From NCBI GenBank assembly GCA_036378435.1, contig DASUWK010000062.1, forward strand, positions 30,745 to 94,744: 64,000 nt of DNA, written 5' to 3'. The first letter of the stretch is position 1, and every line of letters starts with the position of its first letter. Under the pieces are notes generated by a model. The model did not search any database. It was given only the letters and a program-made list of their open reading frames with translations, and had not been told where the DNA came from. Positions 42,864 through 51,784 of the stretch are shown here, one piece after another. The DNA comes from DASUWK01 sp036378435 (GTDB lineage: Bacteria; Chloroflexota; Dormibacteria; Dormibacterales; Dormibacteraceae). Both the position numbers and the translations under genes were made by a program.

Positions 42864-44408
42864 TCAGCGGAGCAGGCCCTGCTCCATCGCGAACATGGCT
42901 GCGGCGGCTCGGGTGGACACCCCGGTCTTCTCGTAGATGTGCGCCACGTGCGTGTGCACGGTCGAGGTCGAGATGTGCAGCTGCCGGCCGATGTCGGCCA
43001 TCGACTGGCCTCGAACCAGCGGCCGCAGCACCTCGACCTCGCGATCGGTGAGGCCCGCCGGCCATGCGCGACGGGGTGCGTGCTCGCGCTGCCCGGCCGC
43101 TTCCAGCACTGCTTCGAACGCTTCGCGATCGAGTGCTTCTGCCGCCGCCATCCGCGCCGCCTCCGCCGGGGCATGCGCCGCTCGGTGGGGACGGGCCTCG
43201 GTGAGGGCCTGGTACACGTCGGCCGCGGCGAGGACACGGGCGGACAGGCTCTGCTCGCCGGCGGCCGCGCCGCGGTGATAGCCGTAGCCGTTCAGGCGCT
43301 CGTGGTGCATGCCGGCCAGCCGCGCCAGCTCCCGCAGCCGGTCCGAGCTGCCGAGGATGCGCTCTGAGTGATAGGGGTGGAGACGCACCAGCTCCCACTC
43401 GGCCGTTGTCAGCGCCCCGGGCTTGTCCCAGATCCCGGTCGGCACGAGGACCCGGCCGATGTCGTGCACGAGGCCGGCGCGGCGCACCCTTCCGACATCA
43501 GCGTCGGGCAGGCCGAGGTGCCGCGCGCCCTCGGCCGCCAGGGCCGCCACGCCTGACGAGTGGCCGTGCAGGTAGGCGGACTTGAGGTCGGCCACCTCGC
43601 CGAAGACGGCGAGGACGTCGTCCAGCCGCGTCTCGCTGATCCGGCGCGAAGGGGTGGGCTCGGCCTCCAGCACGGCCGGCCACGCATCCGGAGGCTCCGC
43701 AGCGCGCAGCTCGGCGGCTGCGGAGACGAACATCCCGGCGACCAACGGGTCGAGCAGCCGGCCTGACCAGCGGTCCACCGCGCTCACCGCGTCCTCGGGC
43801 GAGTACACGTCGGCGAAGATGACCGCGGCCGTCGCCACCGCTCCGAAGCGTGCAGCGAGGGAGATCGCCTCGCCCTTCAGCCCGGCCGGCCCGCCCTTGC
43901 CGTCCCAGCGCTCGAAGTGCTGGGCCAGGGCGTCGGCAACCGTGGATCCGAGGCTGAGGCGGGCGGCCATCATGGACGCCACCTCGCAATCCGCGACGAT
44001 GCCGGCGCGCCGCACCGCTCGCCCGCGGGCCAGCGCCCCCGTCACCACCCGGGCCCGGGAGAGCGCGCCCGAGCTGCGGCCGAGGCTGAGGATGAACGGC
44101 AGCATCTGGCCGGGGTCGGCCTCGTCGACCAGCTCGCCCCGACCTCGGACATCCACGTCGTCGCCGCCAAATGTGGCCGCGTACTCAGACGAGGGCGCCG
44201 TGCAGCCGACGAAGCGGAGCAGGGTCGAGTAATACACGTCGCTGGACTCACCGGCCGACAGGCCCGCCAGGGAGGCCAGGCGCGTCGCCAGCAAACACGC
44301 GCGGAGTGACTGGCCCGAGGGCTGGCCGCGAGCGAGGTCGGTCATCAACGACAGCGACGCCAGCGGTTCGGCCAGGCGCAGGCTCGTGGCCTGGGGGGCT
44401 CCCGTCAC
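42864..44408 (-). CDS. Tandem HD-type domain protein with C-terminal LuxR helix-turn-helix
   Basis: The 514-residue protein has a degenerate N-terminal HD-like region (HFERWDGKGGPAGLKGE), an HD-GYP-like domain with VHDIGRVLVP and HHERLNGYGYHRG (the usual GYP is GYH), and a LuxR/FixJ HTH (LTDREVEVLRPLVRGQSMADIGRQLHIS, STVHTHVAHIYEKTGVSTRA). It may be a transcription factor controlled by cyclic-di-nucleotide or (p)ppGpp-type hydrolysis or binding. TATGCT lies 6 bp before the GTG. The amidase gene follows in the same direction. Confidence 0.85.
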   Translation of the reverse strand: MTGAPQATSLRLAEPLASLSLMTDLARGQPSGQSLRACLLATRLASLAGLSAGESSDVYYSTLLRFVGCTAPSSEYAATFGGDDVDVRGRGELVDEADPGQMLPFILSLGRSSGALSRARVVTGALARGRAVRRAGIVADCEVASMMAARLSLGSTVADALAQHFERWDGKGGPAGLKGEAISLAARFGAVATAAVIFADVYSPEDAVSAVDRWSGRLLDPLVAGMFVSAAAELRAAEPPDAWPAVLEAEPTPSRRISETRLDDVLAVFGEVADLKSAYLHGHSSGVAALAAEGARHLGLPDADVGRVRRAGLVHDIGRVLVPTGIWDKPGALTTAEWELVRLHPYHSERILGSSDRLRELARLAGMHHERLNGYGYHRGAAAGEQSLSARVLAAADVYQALTEARPHRAAHAPAEAARMAAAEALDREAFEAVLEAAGQREHAPRRAWPAGLTDREVEVLRPLVRGQSMADIGRQLHISTSTVHTHVAHIYEKTGVSTRAAAAMFAMEQGLLR

Positions 44409-44414
44409 GGCGGC

Positions 44415-44420
44415 AGCATA
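44415..44420 (-). promoter_or_regulatory. -10 element TATGCT of the HD/LuxR gene
   Basis: Read leftward, TATGCT ends 6 bp before the GTG start, giving a leaderless transcript. It lies in the 74-bp space between this gene and the divergent 44483 gene. Confidence 0.45.
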
Positions 44421-44482
44421 GTCACTTTCGATCTCGGAGCTTGCTCGCCCGTGATCCCAATCCGTACTCTCCGGAAAGCGGG

Positions 44483-45283
44483 ATGGGTATTCGGGAGAGA
44501 GTGCGCCGGCTCGCTGCCGGCTCGGGCGCGATAGTGGTCGGCTTCGCCGTCCTCGGCCTGCCGCTGCCGCTGCCCTCGCCCACCGCCGTGCCGACCACGG
44601 CCCCGGCTCCGCTGCCCTCCATCGCCACCACCATCGGCAACCTGCTGAGCCCGAACTCGTCCAGCGGATCCATTTCTGCCCCCGACCAGGCCCCGCGAGT
44701 CAACTCCCCGGCCGGCAGCTCGACCCGGCAGACCGCCCCGGCGAACACCGCCGCCGCGAGCCAGGCCGTACAGGCGGCCTCCGTCACGGCGCGCCGCGCC
44801 GATCAGGCCGAACCGACGACCGCCGTGGGCCGAGCGGCCGATGCGGCCAAGCCCGCGGGCCTGCCATCCTCAGGCGGCTCTGGCGGCCTCGGCCTGCCGG
44901 GCCCATTCGCGCCATCGGTCCTGGCCGCGCTGGTCGTCCTGCTGGGCTTCTTCGGCCTCCGCATGACAGCCCCCAAGCCGGTCGCCACGCGCCGCTACCG
45001 GCTGCGGCTCGACGTCAGAGCCCTCGCGCCGGGCGCTCCGGCTGGCTCCGCCGCCTCCGCGGCGATCTGCCTGCTGGAGAGCACGCTGCCCACCGGCTTC
45101 TCGGTGCGCCGGATCGGCGGCGACTCGGTCGAGGTCGAGGCCCCGATGCTGCACCGCGCGCTGCTGTTCAATCGCCTGCCGGAGATCGCCGGCCGTGCCG
45201 GCCGCGTCGGACTGCGCATCGAGTGGGGAGCGGAGCCGATAGCGCAGCCGGCGGCGCCGAGAGTGCGCCTCGCTATCAGCTAG
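44483..45283 (+). CDS. Membrane protein with Ala/Pro/Ser-rich region and C-terminal soluble domain, unknown function
   Basis: The 266-residue product from ATG 44483 has a hydrophobic N-terminal segment (AIVVGFAVLGLPLPLP), a long Ser/Ala/Pro-rich region, a membrane helix (VLAALVVLLGFFGLRM at about 150-166), and a basic stretch followed by a 95-residue soluble domain (RYRLRLDVRALAP, ICLLESTLPTGFSVRRIGG). No family is recognised. It diverges from the HD/LuxR gene. TACTCT lies 12 bp before the ATG. It could be an envelope sensor, but that is inference. Confidence 0.6.
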   Translation: MGIRERVRRLAAGSGAIVVGFAVLGLPLPLPSPTAVPTTAPAPLPSIATTIGNLLSPNSSSGSISAPDQAPRVNSPAGSSTRQTAPANTAAASQAVQAASVTARRADQAEPTTAVGRAADAAKPAGLPSSGGSGGLGLPGPFAPSVLAALVVLLGFFGLRMTAPKPVATRRYRLRLDVRALAPGAPAGSAASAAICLLESTLPTGFSVRRIGGDSVEVEAPMLHRALLFNRLPEIAGRAGRVGLRIEWGAEPIAQPAAPRVRLAIS

Positions 45284-45286
45284 GCG

Positions 45287-45949
45287 CTAGGAGACCACCA
45301 GGGCCAGGGAGAACCCGTCCCAGCCCTTGGCGCCGACCATCTGGATGGCCGTAGCGCTGACCCGCTGCTCCGAGCCCGTCATCTCGTTGACCTTCCGCAC
45401 GCCGACGATGGTGGGGTCGTTTGAACCCGCCTCGAGCACCGAGCCGTCGCGAACGACGTTGTCGATGATGATCACGCCGCCCGGCCGGGACAGTTTGAGC
45501 GCCCAGTTGAAGTAGTCCGGGTTGTTCTGCTTGTCGGCGTCTATGAAGGCGAGGTCGAACGGCCCTTGCAGGCTGGGCAGGATGTCCAGCGCCGCGCCGA
45601 GCTTGAGATCGATCTTCCCGGCGACACCGGCGCGCTCGAAATTGGCGCGGGCGACGGCGGCGTGCTTGGCATCGATCTCAAGGGTGATGACGCGGCCGTC
45701 CTCGGGGAGCGCTCGCGCCAGCCAGATCGTGCTGTAGCCGCCGAGCGTCCCGACCTCGAGAACGTTCCGCGCCCCGATCATCCGCGCGAAGAGGTGCAGC
45801 AGCTTGCCCTGGTTGGGCGTCACCTGGATCGCGGGGAGGCCGGCGGCTTCCGAGGCCCTAAGCGCGGCTTCGAGCGCCCGGTCGGAGCCGACGAAGACGT
45901 CCGCGAAGTACTCATCGACGGCGTTCCACTGCTCGGGCTGGCTCGGCAT
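45287..45949 (-). CDS. Class I SAM-dependent O-methyltransferase (catechol/caffeoyl-CoA OMT type)
   Basis: The 220-residue enzyme has NVLEVGTLGGYSTIWLA (SAM motif I), VITLEID, FDLAFIDADKQNNPDYFNWAL (metal-binding Asp and Asn) and GGVIIIDNVVRDG. This is the divalent-metal-dependent O-methyltransferase family acting on catechol-like hydroxyls. ATG 45949 is chosen; upstream codons overlap the divergent GNAT. TAGCCT lies 7 bp before the ATG. Confidence 0.9.
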   Translation of the reverse strand: MPSQPEQWNAVDEYFADVFVGSDRALEAALRASEAAGLPAIQVTPNQGKLLHLFARMIGARNVLEVGTLGGYSTIWLARALPEDGRVITLEIDAKHAAVARANFERAGVAGKIDLKLGAALDILPSLQGPFDLAFIDADKQNNPDYFNWALKLSRPGGVIIIDNVVRDGSVLEAGSNDPTIVGVRKVNEMTGSEQRVSATAIQMVGAKGWDGFSLALVVS

Positions 45950-45956
45950 CACCTGA

Positions 45957-45962
45957 AGGCTA
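45957..45962 (-). promoter_or_regulatory. -10 element TAGCCT of the O-methyltransferase gene, back-to-back with a plus-strand -10
   Basis: It ends 7 bp before ATG 45949. TAGAAG on the plus strand at 45961-45966, 8 bp before GTG 45975, overlaps it, so two divergent promoters share about 10 bp. Confidence 0.45.
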
Positions 45963-45974
45963 GAAGATTGGCGG

Positions 45975-46535
45975 GTGAGGCAGCACGACCGGTCCTGGAC
46001 GCCCTCCGGCCGGTCCCCTGACGAGCTCGCGGCCGGCCCTGTGGTGCTCAAGCGCTGGCGGATGGAGCACGCCGAGGCTCTGGCGGCGGAGCTGGAGAAA
46101 AGCCGCGAACACCTGTCGCCCTGGCTGGCGTGGGCGGCCGTACCGCAGGACCGGCTGAGCTTCCTACTGGGGTCGGAGGCGGCGTTCGAGGCTCGCACCG
46201 ACTTCGGCTACGGCATCTGGGAACCCGACGGGCACCTTGCCGGTGGTGCTGGACTTCACGCGCGGCTGGGGCCCGGCGCCCTCGAGATCGGCTACTGGGT
46301 GGCTGCGGGCAGCATCAACCGCGGCTACGCGACTGCCGCCTCGCGCGCCCTCACCGACGCGGCCTTCGGCCTGGCGGGGGTCGATCGCGTCGAGATCCAC
46401 TGCGACGAGCGGAACGTCCGCAGCGCGGCGGTGCCGCGCAAGCTCGGCTACGCGCTGCTCCGCATCGAGCCGGACAGCATCGACGCCCCGGCGGAGAGCG
46501 GCCGCTCGATGATCTGGGTCACGACCCGCCCCTAG
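45975..46535 (+). CDS. RimJ/RimL-type GNAT N-acetyltransferase
   Basis: The 186-residue GNAT has VVLKRWRMEHAEALAAEL at the start, the LEIGYWVAAGSINRGYATAASRAL segment that contains the acetyl-CoA loop and ANP-like motif of RimJ/RimL enzymes, and ERNVRSAAVPRKLGY. It would acetylate a protein N-terminus or a small amine or antibiotic. The GTG start is 25 bp from the divergent O-methyltransferase start, and its stop overlaps that of the convergent GT4 gene in CTAG. Confidence 0.82.
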   Translation: MRQHDRSWTPSGRSPDELAAGPVVLKRWRMEHAEALAAELEKSREHLSPWLAWAAVPQDRLSFLLGSEAAFEARTDFGYGIWEPDGHLAGGAGLHARLGPGALEIGYWVAAGSINRGYATAASRALTDAAFGLAGVDRVEIHCDERNVRSAAVPRKLGYALLRIEPDSIDAPAESGRSMIWVTTRP

Positions 46536-47962
46536 GCGCCGAGCAGCTCCTCGAGCAGGGCCAGGTGCTGGAGCAGGTGGCGAGGAGCGAGGTAGGCGGA
46601 CCGCACGCGACGCATGGCAGCGGCGCCCATCTTCTCGGCGCGGCGCCGGTCGGCGAGCAGCCCGGCCACCGCTCGCCCAAACTCGGCGAGATCCTTCGGG
46701 TTGACCAGCAGCCCGGTCTCGCCGTCGATGATCTGGTCCTCGATCCCGCCCACCCGGCTGGCGACGACCGGGCGCGATTTCCACATCGCCTCGGCGACGG
46801 TCAGGCCGAAGCCTTCCGCCAGGCTCTTCTGCACGACGATTGCCGCCGCGCGCTGGAGGGCGTTGATGATGGCCGCGTTCTCCTCGACATCGGTCATCGG
46901 CAGCTCGACCAGGTGCACTCGAGAGCGGGCGTCTGCAGGCAGGCGGCGCCAGGCCGCTCGGACCTGGCCGAACACCCGCACATCCTCCGGGTCGTCCGCT
47001 ACCCGGCCGGAGACGGGGCCGGCCAGCACCAGGTGAGCCGGCTGACGCGGAGCGATGTATCGCGCGTAGCCGCGCAGCACACCGACCGGGTCCTTGAGAG
47101 AGTCCCAACGCGACACCTGGAGGACGTAGGGATCGCGGGGCCCGAGGGAGCGCTCCTCGGTCAGCCGGGCCTTCCTCCTCACGCGTCCTCGGCGGCCGTC
47201 GCTGCGTGTGAACGTTGGCTCGCCCGATCCGCCTTCGCTCACGACGCCCGCGGCCGCCAGGATTGCCGCGACCTGGTCGCGGTCGAGGACTTCGTTCTTG
47301 GGCGAGAACGCGTCCAGCGACGGCTGGATGATCCAGGTCCGATTCTTGTCGAGTCCCTTCCAGGCGAACGCGGCGCGCGAGAAGACGATCGCGTCCGCGT
47401 GCTCCAAGTAAGGGCGCAGGAAGTCGATCGCACTGCGTGCCACGGCGTTCGGCTTGTCGATGCCGACGTGGCAGCGCCAGACCGCCGTGACGCCTGCCGC
47501 CTTGACCAGGGGCAGCATGCCGGCGGTCTGCGGGTCGTGCAGGATCACCACGTCGTCTGGCCTGAGTCGCGACGTGAGCTGCTCCGCCGCCCTCTGCGTC
47601 AGCCGCCGGTACACCAAGGCCGCGGTGGGACCCAGTCCACGCCCGTCCCCTTTGGCGCCGTGGAGCTGGTTGTGCAGCCTCTTGGTGACGCGGAAGAAAT
47701 CCGGCTCTCCGCCGACGACGAGCCAGCGCCCGTCGACGCCGGCGCCGCGCGCATAGCCCAGCAGGGGGCCGAGCATCTCCGCGACGCCGCCCCCGCGGGC
47801 GGTGGAGTTGACGTTCCACACGGTCCGGCCACGCAGGAGCCTGCGGCCGGCCTCCGCCTGCCTGACCAGGTCCGCAAACTCGCGCTGGGGGAGGATGGTC
47901 TCGAACCGGCCGAGATCGTAGCTGCGGAGTCGAACCGCCTTCAGAAGCTGCGCTCCGGCCAC
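46532..47962 (-). CDS. treT: Trehalose synthase-type glycosyltransferase (TreT-like GT4)
   Basis: The 476-residue protein matches the TreT family: WNVNSTARGGGVAEMLGPLLGYARG, VILHDPQTAGMLPLV, VWRCHVGIDKPN, WIIQPSLDAFSPKN, VLQVSRWDSLKDPVGVL and VVQKSLAEGFGLTVAEAMWKSRPVVAS. TreT makes trehalose reversibly from ADP- or UDP-glucose and glucose, so it would supply a compatible solute. TACGCT lies 7 bp before the GTG. An approximately 24-residue basic insert (GRRGRVRRKARL) in the donor domain is unlike most TreT. Confidence 0.85.
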   Translation of the reverse strand: MAGAQLLKAVRLRSYDLGRFETILPQREFADLVRQAEAGRRLLRGRTVWNVNSTARGGGVAEMLGPLLGYARGAGVDGRWLVVGGEPDFFRVTKRLHNQLHGAKGDGRGLGPTAALVYRRLTQRAAEQLTSRLRPDDVVILHDPQTAGMLPLVKAAGVTAVWRCHVGIDKPNAVARSAIDFLRPYLEHADAIVFSRAAFAWKGLDKNRTWIIQPSLDAFSPKNEVLDRDQVAAILAAAGVVSEGGSGEPTFTRSDGRRGRVRRKARLTEERSLGPRDPYVLQVSRWDSLKDPVGVLRGYARYIAPRQPAHLVLAGPVSGRVADDPEDVRVFGQVRAAWRRLPADARSRVHLVELPMTDVEENAAIINALQRAAAIVVQKSLAEGFGLTVAEAMWKSRPVVASRVGGIEDQIIDGETGLLVNPKDLAEFGRAVAGLLADRRRAEKMGAAAMRRVRSAYLAPRHLLQHLALLEELLGA

Positions 47963-47969
47963 CAGGCCG

Positions 47970-47975
47970 AGCGTA
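47970..47975 (-). promoter_or_regulatory. -10 element TACGCT of the treT-like gene
   Basis: It ends 7 bp before GTG 47962. The hexamer is also inside the 19-bp gap after the upstream Cys-rich gene, so the gene can be read separately from it. Confidence 0.4.
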
Positions 47976-47981
47976 CGTGGC

Positions 47982-48614
47982 TCAGGCCGCCGGAGTCGCC
48001 CTCGGCGGCCGCAGGAACGCCGCGACGTCGGCCGGCAGCTGGCCGAGCAGCTCGTCCGGCGGAGTCCAGCCGGCGAAGCCGTTGGCTTCGAAGTCGCGCA
48101 CGCCCGCCTCGATCACGGCCACCAGCGCCTCTGGCTTGACTCCGAGCTCATCGACCTGCGCCTGCAGCGGACCGTCGATCAGCTCGCGCATCTCACGCGC
48201 GACGAGGTCGGCGATGGCGGCCACCTCGCGTGTCGCGTCGCTCCTGTCGAACGCCCCGATCGCGGCGAGCTCCCTGCCCTTGGCGAGGCCCAAGGATTCC
48301 CAGTGCGCCGCCACCACCTCCATCAACCGATCGGCGACCTCCTGCATGAGCTTGGTGCGCTGCTCGCCGATCTGCCGGCCCAGCCGCTCGCGCGCCGGCG
48401 CGTCACCGACGGCGCACCGGCAGTAGTAGGCGCGGCCAGGGCGGTCCGTCCGCAGACCGACCTCCATGTGGCGGCACGCGAGCACCGGCTGCAGCGGCTG
48501 GAACTGGGTGTTGAGGGGCACGTAGCGCACCGGATGGAAGGTCGGGCACGCGTCGAAACGGGCCTCCAGAGGTCTCGAGTACTGGCATTCGTCCCGCGGC
48601 CGTGGCATCGCCAT
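47982..48614 (-). CDS. Cys-rich N-terminus protein, unknown function
   Basis: About 210 residues from ATG 48614, preferred over ATG 48626 because the -10 hexamer TAAGAT ends 10 bp before 48614. The first 70 residues contain about five Cys (CQYS, CPTF, CRHM, CRC) that could bind zinc or an Fe-S cluster. The rest is helical (ERLGRQIGEQRTKLMQEVADRLMEVV and later). I know of no characterised family. It precedes the treT-like gene by 19 bp on the same strand. Confidence 0.65.
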   Translation of the reverse strand: MAMPRPRDECQYSRPLEARFDACPTFHPVRYVPLNTQFQPLQPVLACRHMEVGLRTDRPGRAYYCRCAVGDAPARERLGRQIGEQRTKLMQEVADRLMEVVAAHWESLGLAKGRELAAIGAFDRSDATREVAAIADLVAREMRELIDGPLQAQVDELGVKPEALVAVIEAGVRDFEANGFAGWTPPDELLGQLPADVAAFLRPPRATPAA

Positions 48615-48648
48615 GGCGCCCGGCATCTTAGCGCTGTGGGCCAGCTTG

Positions 48649-49533
48649 TCAAACGGAGAGGGCGCGCAGCGCTCGAAACCGCAGCGTGCGCCCGGTCGTC
48701 GCCAGCCAGCTGCCGGCGAGGATCAGGGCCATCCCGACCACGGCCCCGGGCCCGATCCGCTCGTGGAGGACCAGCGCGCCGGCGACCACCCCGACGACGG
48801 GGTTGACGTAGGGCACGACCGTCGCGCGCGCCGGGCCCGCTTCCTGGATCAGGAAGAACCAGGTCACGAACGCCACCACCGAGCAGAGGACGCCGAGGCC
48901 GAGGAGCGAAAGCAGGACGGGCTCCGACGGCACGTGCCGGGGCAGCTGAAAGAGCAGCGCCGGGGTGAGCAGCAGCGAGGCGGTTCCTGACGTCAGGCCG
49001 CTCACCGCGAGCGGGTGCACGGTCTGCAGCCGGCTGCGCGTCAGCAGCGGGCCGAACGCATAGCTGACAAGGACCACGGCCAGGGCGCCCAGCGCGAGCA
49101 GCTGCGCCGGCCGGACGCCGATGTCGAACCCGACCAACGCGCCGACGCCGGCGAAGCCGAGCGCCAGCCCGGCGACACGGGTGGCCGAGGGCCGTTCGCT
49201 GCGCAGGCCGAGCAGCGTGACCACGATTGGAACGCCGGCGATGACGATCGCGCTCAACGACGAGGGCAGCACCGTCTCGGCCAGGGGCAGCATCGTGAAG
49301 GCGAGGGCCATGTAGAACGCGGCGAGCAGGACGATCCACGGCAGCTTGCCGCGGGCGCTGGCGAGCACGCCACGGCTTGCTGCTAGCGGGAGGAGCAGGA
49401 CGGCGGCGATGGTCAGCCGCGACCAGGCCACGAACACGGGAGACACCTCGCTCACGGCCACCCTCATGAAGAGATAGGGCAGGCCCCAGACCACCGCCAT
49501 CACGGCGAAGGCCACCCACGCGCGCCGGCTCAC
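48649..49533 (-). CDS. EamA/DMT-family transporter
   Basis: The 294-residue protein has ten membrane helices in two EamA repeats (AVMAVVWGLPYLFMRVAV at the start; the second begins near residue 150), and the conserved YVNPVVGVVAGALVLHERIG at the end. It is a drug/metabolite exporter of unknown substrate. It overlaps the upstream hotdog-protein gene by 4 bp and is probably translated with it. Confidence 0.88.
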   Translation of the reverse strand: MSRRAWVAFAVMAVVWGLPYLFMRVAVSEVSPVFVAWSRLTIAAVLLLPLAASRGVLASARGKLPWIVLLAAFYMALAFTMLPLAETVLPSSLSAIVIAGVPIVVTLLGLRSERPSATRVAGLALGFAGVGALVGFDIGVRPAQLLALGALAVVLVSYAFGPLLTRSRLQTVHPLAVSGLTSGTASLLLTPALLFQLPRHVPSEPVLLSLLGLGVLCSVVAFVTWFFLIQEAGPARATVVPYVNPVVGVVAGALVLHERIGPGAVVGMALILAGSWLATTGRTLRFRALRALSV

Positions 49534-50258
49534 GACGGCTCGGCCAGGCGGTAGATCGCGGTATGGACCACGTGGGCGGCGGCGGCTCCGTCGGCCAGGA
49601 CCAGTAGGTCGAGATCGACGAAGCCGTGTCCTTTCTTTTCATAGACGGCGGCGACCCGGCCGCGGACCTGCAGCCGCGCTCCCTGCTGGAGCTCGCGGAA
49701 ATGCTGCACGCGGCTGCCGGCGTGGATCCACGGCGAGACCCGGAAGTTGGCGACGAAGATCCGGTTGGCCAGGCGCAGCGCCTCTGCCGGATGCGCCTCG
49801 TCCGGGCCCGCCTCGATCTCGACCGCGCCCAGGTCGGCGCCCGCCACCAGGCTCTCCGGCGTGGCAGGCGGCCGCTCGGCGGGGGGCGGGTCCGCGGCGT
49901 AATCGCCGGCCCCGGGATCATGGAGGCGCACGGTCGGCAGCGACGCCTCGGCCGTCGCGCACGTCTCGCCGGCCTCGTTCGTCACCGTGACCAGGGCGTC
50001 GCCGTCCTCCCGCAGCTCTGCCGCCACCGTGATGCGGTCCCCGTCGTACACCGGCTTCAGCAGGCGGAGGGCGACCGCCCCGCGGGCCGGCCACTCCTGC
50101 CCGAGGCTGACCACGATCGCGGGACACAGGTATCGGTAGACGAGGACGCCCGGTACCAGCCCGCCGCGGAAGCCGTAGGCGCGGGCCACATCGTCCCCAT
50201 GGATTCGGTTCTCCGACTCGGTGTCGGTGTTCTGAGCCGTGATGACGTAGGAGCTCAA
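49530..50258 (-). CDS. MaoC-like hotdog-fold protein
   Basis: The 242-residue protein has two hotdog-like halves. The N-terminal half contains GDDVARAYGFRGGLVPGVLVYRYL, with the NxxHxDxxxA-like hydratase region, and the C-terminal half contains FRVSPWIHAGSRVQHF. This fits a MaoC-type hydratase or a FAS1-dehydratase-like protein, but the catalytic Asp-His pair is not obvious, so the function is open. The start is TTG 50258 with TAAGCT 10 bp upstream. The DMT transporter gene follows with a 4-bp overlap. Confidence 0.65.
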   Translation of the reverse strand: MSSYVITAQNTDTESENRIHGDDVARAYGFRGGLVPGVLVYRYLCPAIVVSLGQEWPARGAVALRLLKPVYDGDRITVAAELREDGDALVTVTNEAGETCATAEASLPTVRLHDPGAGDYAADPPPAERPPATPESLVAGADLGAVEIEAGPDEAHPAEALRLANRIFVANFRVSPWIHAGSRVQHFRELQQGARLQVRGRVAAVYEKKGHGFVDLDLLVLADGAAAAHVVHTAIYRLAEPS

Positions 50259-50289
50259 CGGGAATCAGAGCTTAGCGATCGGTAGTTTC

Positions 50290-51744
50290 ATGTCCGTGGC
50301 GGCGACCGAGGCTCAAGCGCGCCCAGCGGCGGCGCTCGAGTCGCTCCCCTGGACGCGCGAGCTAATCCTGATCACGGCGGGCCTTCTGCTGGGCACGTTC
50401 GTGGTCGCCCTGGACTCGACCGTGGTCGGCACGGCGCTGCCGACCATCGCGCGCGAGCTCGGGGACTTCTCCCTCTACCCCTGGATCTTCAGCGGTTACC
50501 TGCTTACCAGCACGACGACGGTCCCGATCTGGGGCCGGCTGGCGGATCTCTACGGCCGCCGCCAGGTGCTGATGGTCGGCATCGCGATCTTCGTGATCGC
50601 CTCCGTCGTCTGCGGCCTGTCGCCGAACATGCTGGCGCTGGTCATATCGCGCACCGCTCAGGGCATCGGCGCGGGCTGCCTGCTGCCGGTCATCCTGACC
50701 ATCGTCGGCGACATCTTCCCGGTCGCCCAACGCGCGCGGCTGCAGGGCGCCTTCTCCAGCGTGTGGGCGATCTCCTCCGTAGTCGGGCCGCTGACCGGCG
50801 CGCTCTTCGTCTCCACCATCGGCTGGCGGTGGATCTTCGGCATCAACCTTCCCATCGGGATCATCGCGGTGCTCCTCCTGCGCGGCTACCGCGAGAACCG
50901 TGAGGCGGCGGACGGCGGGCGGATCGACCCCGTCGGCGCCGTCGGACTGACGGTCGGGATCGGACTCCTCCTTTGGGGCCTCGGCACCGGCAGCACGAAC
51001 GCGCGGCCCAACTGGGCCCTGGTCGCGATCAGCGTCATCCTGCTCGCCCTATCACTGCTCTGGGAACAGCGCAGCTCCAGCCCGACGGTGCCGCTCGGCC
51101 TGCTTCGCAGCGCCGTCCTCGGGCCGATCATCGCCATCTCGCTGCTGTTCGGCGTCGTGATGTTCGGCGCGACAACATTCGTGCCGCTGTTCGTCCAGGG
51201 CGGCCTGGGCCGCTCGGCCTACGAAGCCGGCGCCGCTCTGGCTCCCCTGACCCTGGGCTGGCCGGTCGGCTCGACGCTGGCGGGCCGGCTGTACGTTCGC
51301 TTCGGCTACCGGCCGCTCATGGGGGTTGGGGCGATCGCGATGGTCGCCGGCACCCTGATGCTCGCGCTGACCAACTGGTCCACGCCCTGGGTCGGCGCAG
51401 CTTCCGCAGTGCTCGGCCTCGGCCTCGGCCTGATCTCGACGCCGACGATCATCGTGATCCAGTCGTCGGTGCCCTGGAACCAGCGGGGCGCGGCCACGGC
51501 GTTCAACCAGTTCTCCCGCACGATCGGCGGCGCGATCGGCGTCTCTCTCCTCGGCGTGCTCCTCCAGGCACGACTGGGACCGGGCGCGGCGAACCCGCTG
51601 CGCGGCGGCGGCCATGGCGCAGCCGCGGCGCTCGCCGGAGGCATCGAGACGATCTTCTGGGTGCTCGTGGTCGTCTCGGTCGCGACCCTCGCGGGCGCGG
51701 CGTGGATCTTCCTAGCCAGGCGGGAGCCGGCCGTCTCGTCGTAG
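50290..51744 (+). CDS. MFS transporter, DHA2 (EmrB/QacA) drug-export type
   Basis: The 484-residue transporter has about fourteen membrane segments. It carries VVALDSTVVGTALPTIARELGD (motif D1), WGRLADLYGRRQVLM (motif A), GIGAGCLLPVILTI and VVGPLTGALF (motif C). It exports cationic or hydrophobic compounds by proton antiport. It diverges from the MaoC-like gene with 31 bp between starts, and both -10-like sequences overlap in that space. There is no adjacent TetR/MarR regulator. Confidence 0.9.
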   Translation: MSVAATEAQARPAAALESLPWTRELILITAGLLLGTFVVALDSTVVGTALPTIARELGDFSLYPWIFSGYLLTSTTTVPIWGRLADLYGRRQVLMVGIAIFVIASVVCGLSPNMLALVISRTAQGIGAGCLLPVILTIVGDIFPVAQRARLQGAFSSVWAISSVVGPLTGALFVSTIGWRWIFGINLPIGIIAVLLLRGYRENREAADGGRIDPVGAVGLTVGIGLLLWGLGTGSTNARPNWALVAISVILLALSLLWEQRSSSPTVPLGLLRSAVLGPIIAISLLFGVVMFGATTFVPLFVQGGLGRSAYEAGAALAPLTLGWPVGSTLAGRLYVRFGYRPLMGVGAIAMVAGTLMLALTNWSTPWVGAASAVLGLGLGLISTPTIIVIQSSVPWNQRGAATAFNQFSRTIGGAIGVSLLGVLLQARLGPGAANPLRGGGHGAAAALAGGIETIFWVLVVVSVATLAGAAWIFLARREPAVSS

Positions 51745-51771
51745 CGGGCTGAGGTACCTCGCCGCCGGAAT

Positions 51772-51777
51772 TACCCT
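51772..51777 (+). promoter_or_regulatory. -10 element TACCCT of the cupin gene
   Basis: It ends 7 bp before GTG 51785, indicating leaderless initiation. It separates the cupin-regulator unit from the MFS gene, whose stop is at 51744. Confidence 0.45.
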
Positions 51778-51784
51778 GATCGGC

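Noticed and set aside
41396..43237. A 613-residue amidase with a long N-terminal extension
   Set aside because: The extra codons before ATG 42796 overlap the HD/LuxR gene in another frame and read as Arg/Pro-rich shadow. The ATG is 6 bp after a -10.
46130..48139. A 669-codon plus-strand frame over the GNAT and treT-like genes
   Set aside because: Low-complexity Arg/Gly/Ala translation. The opposite strand holds a clear glycosyltransferase.
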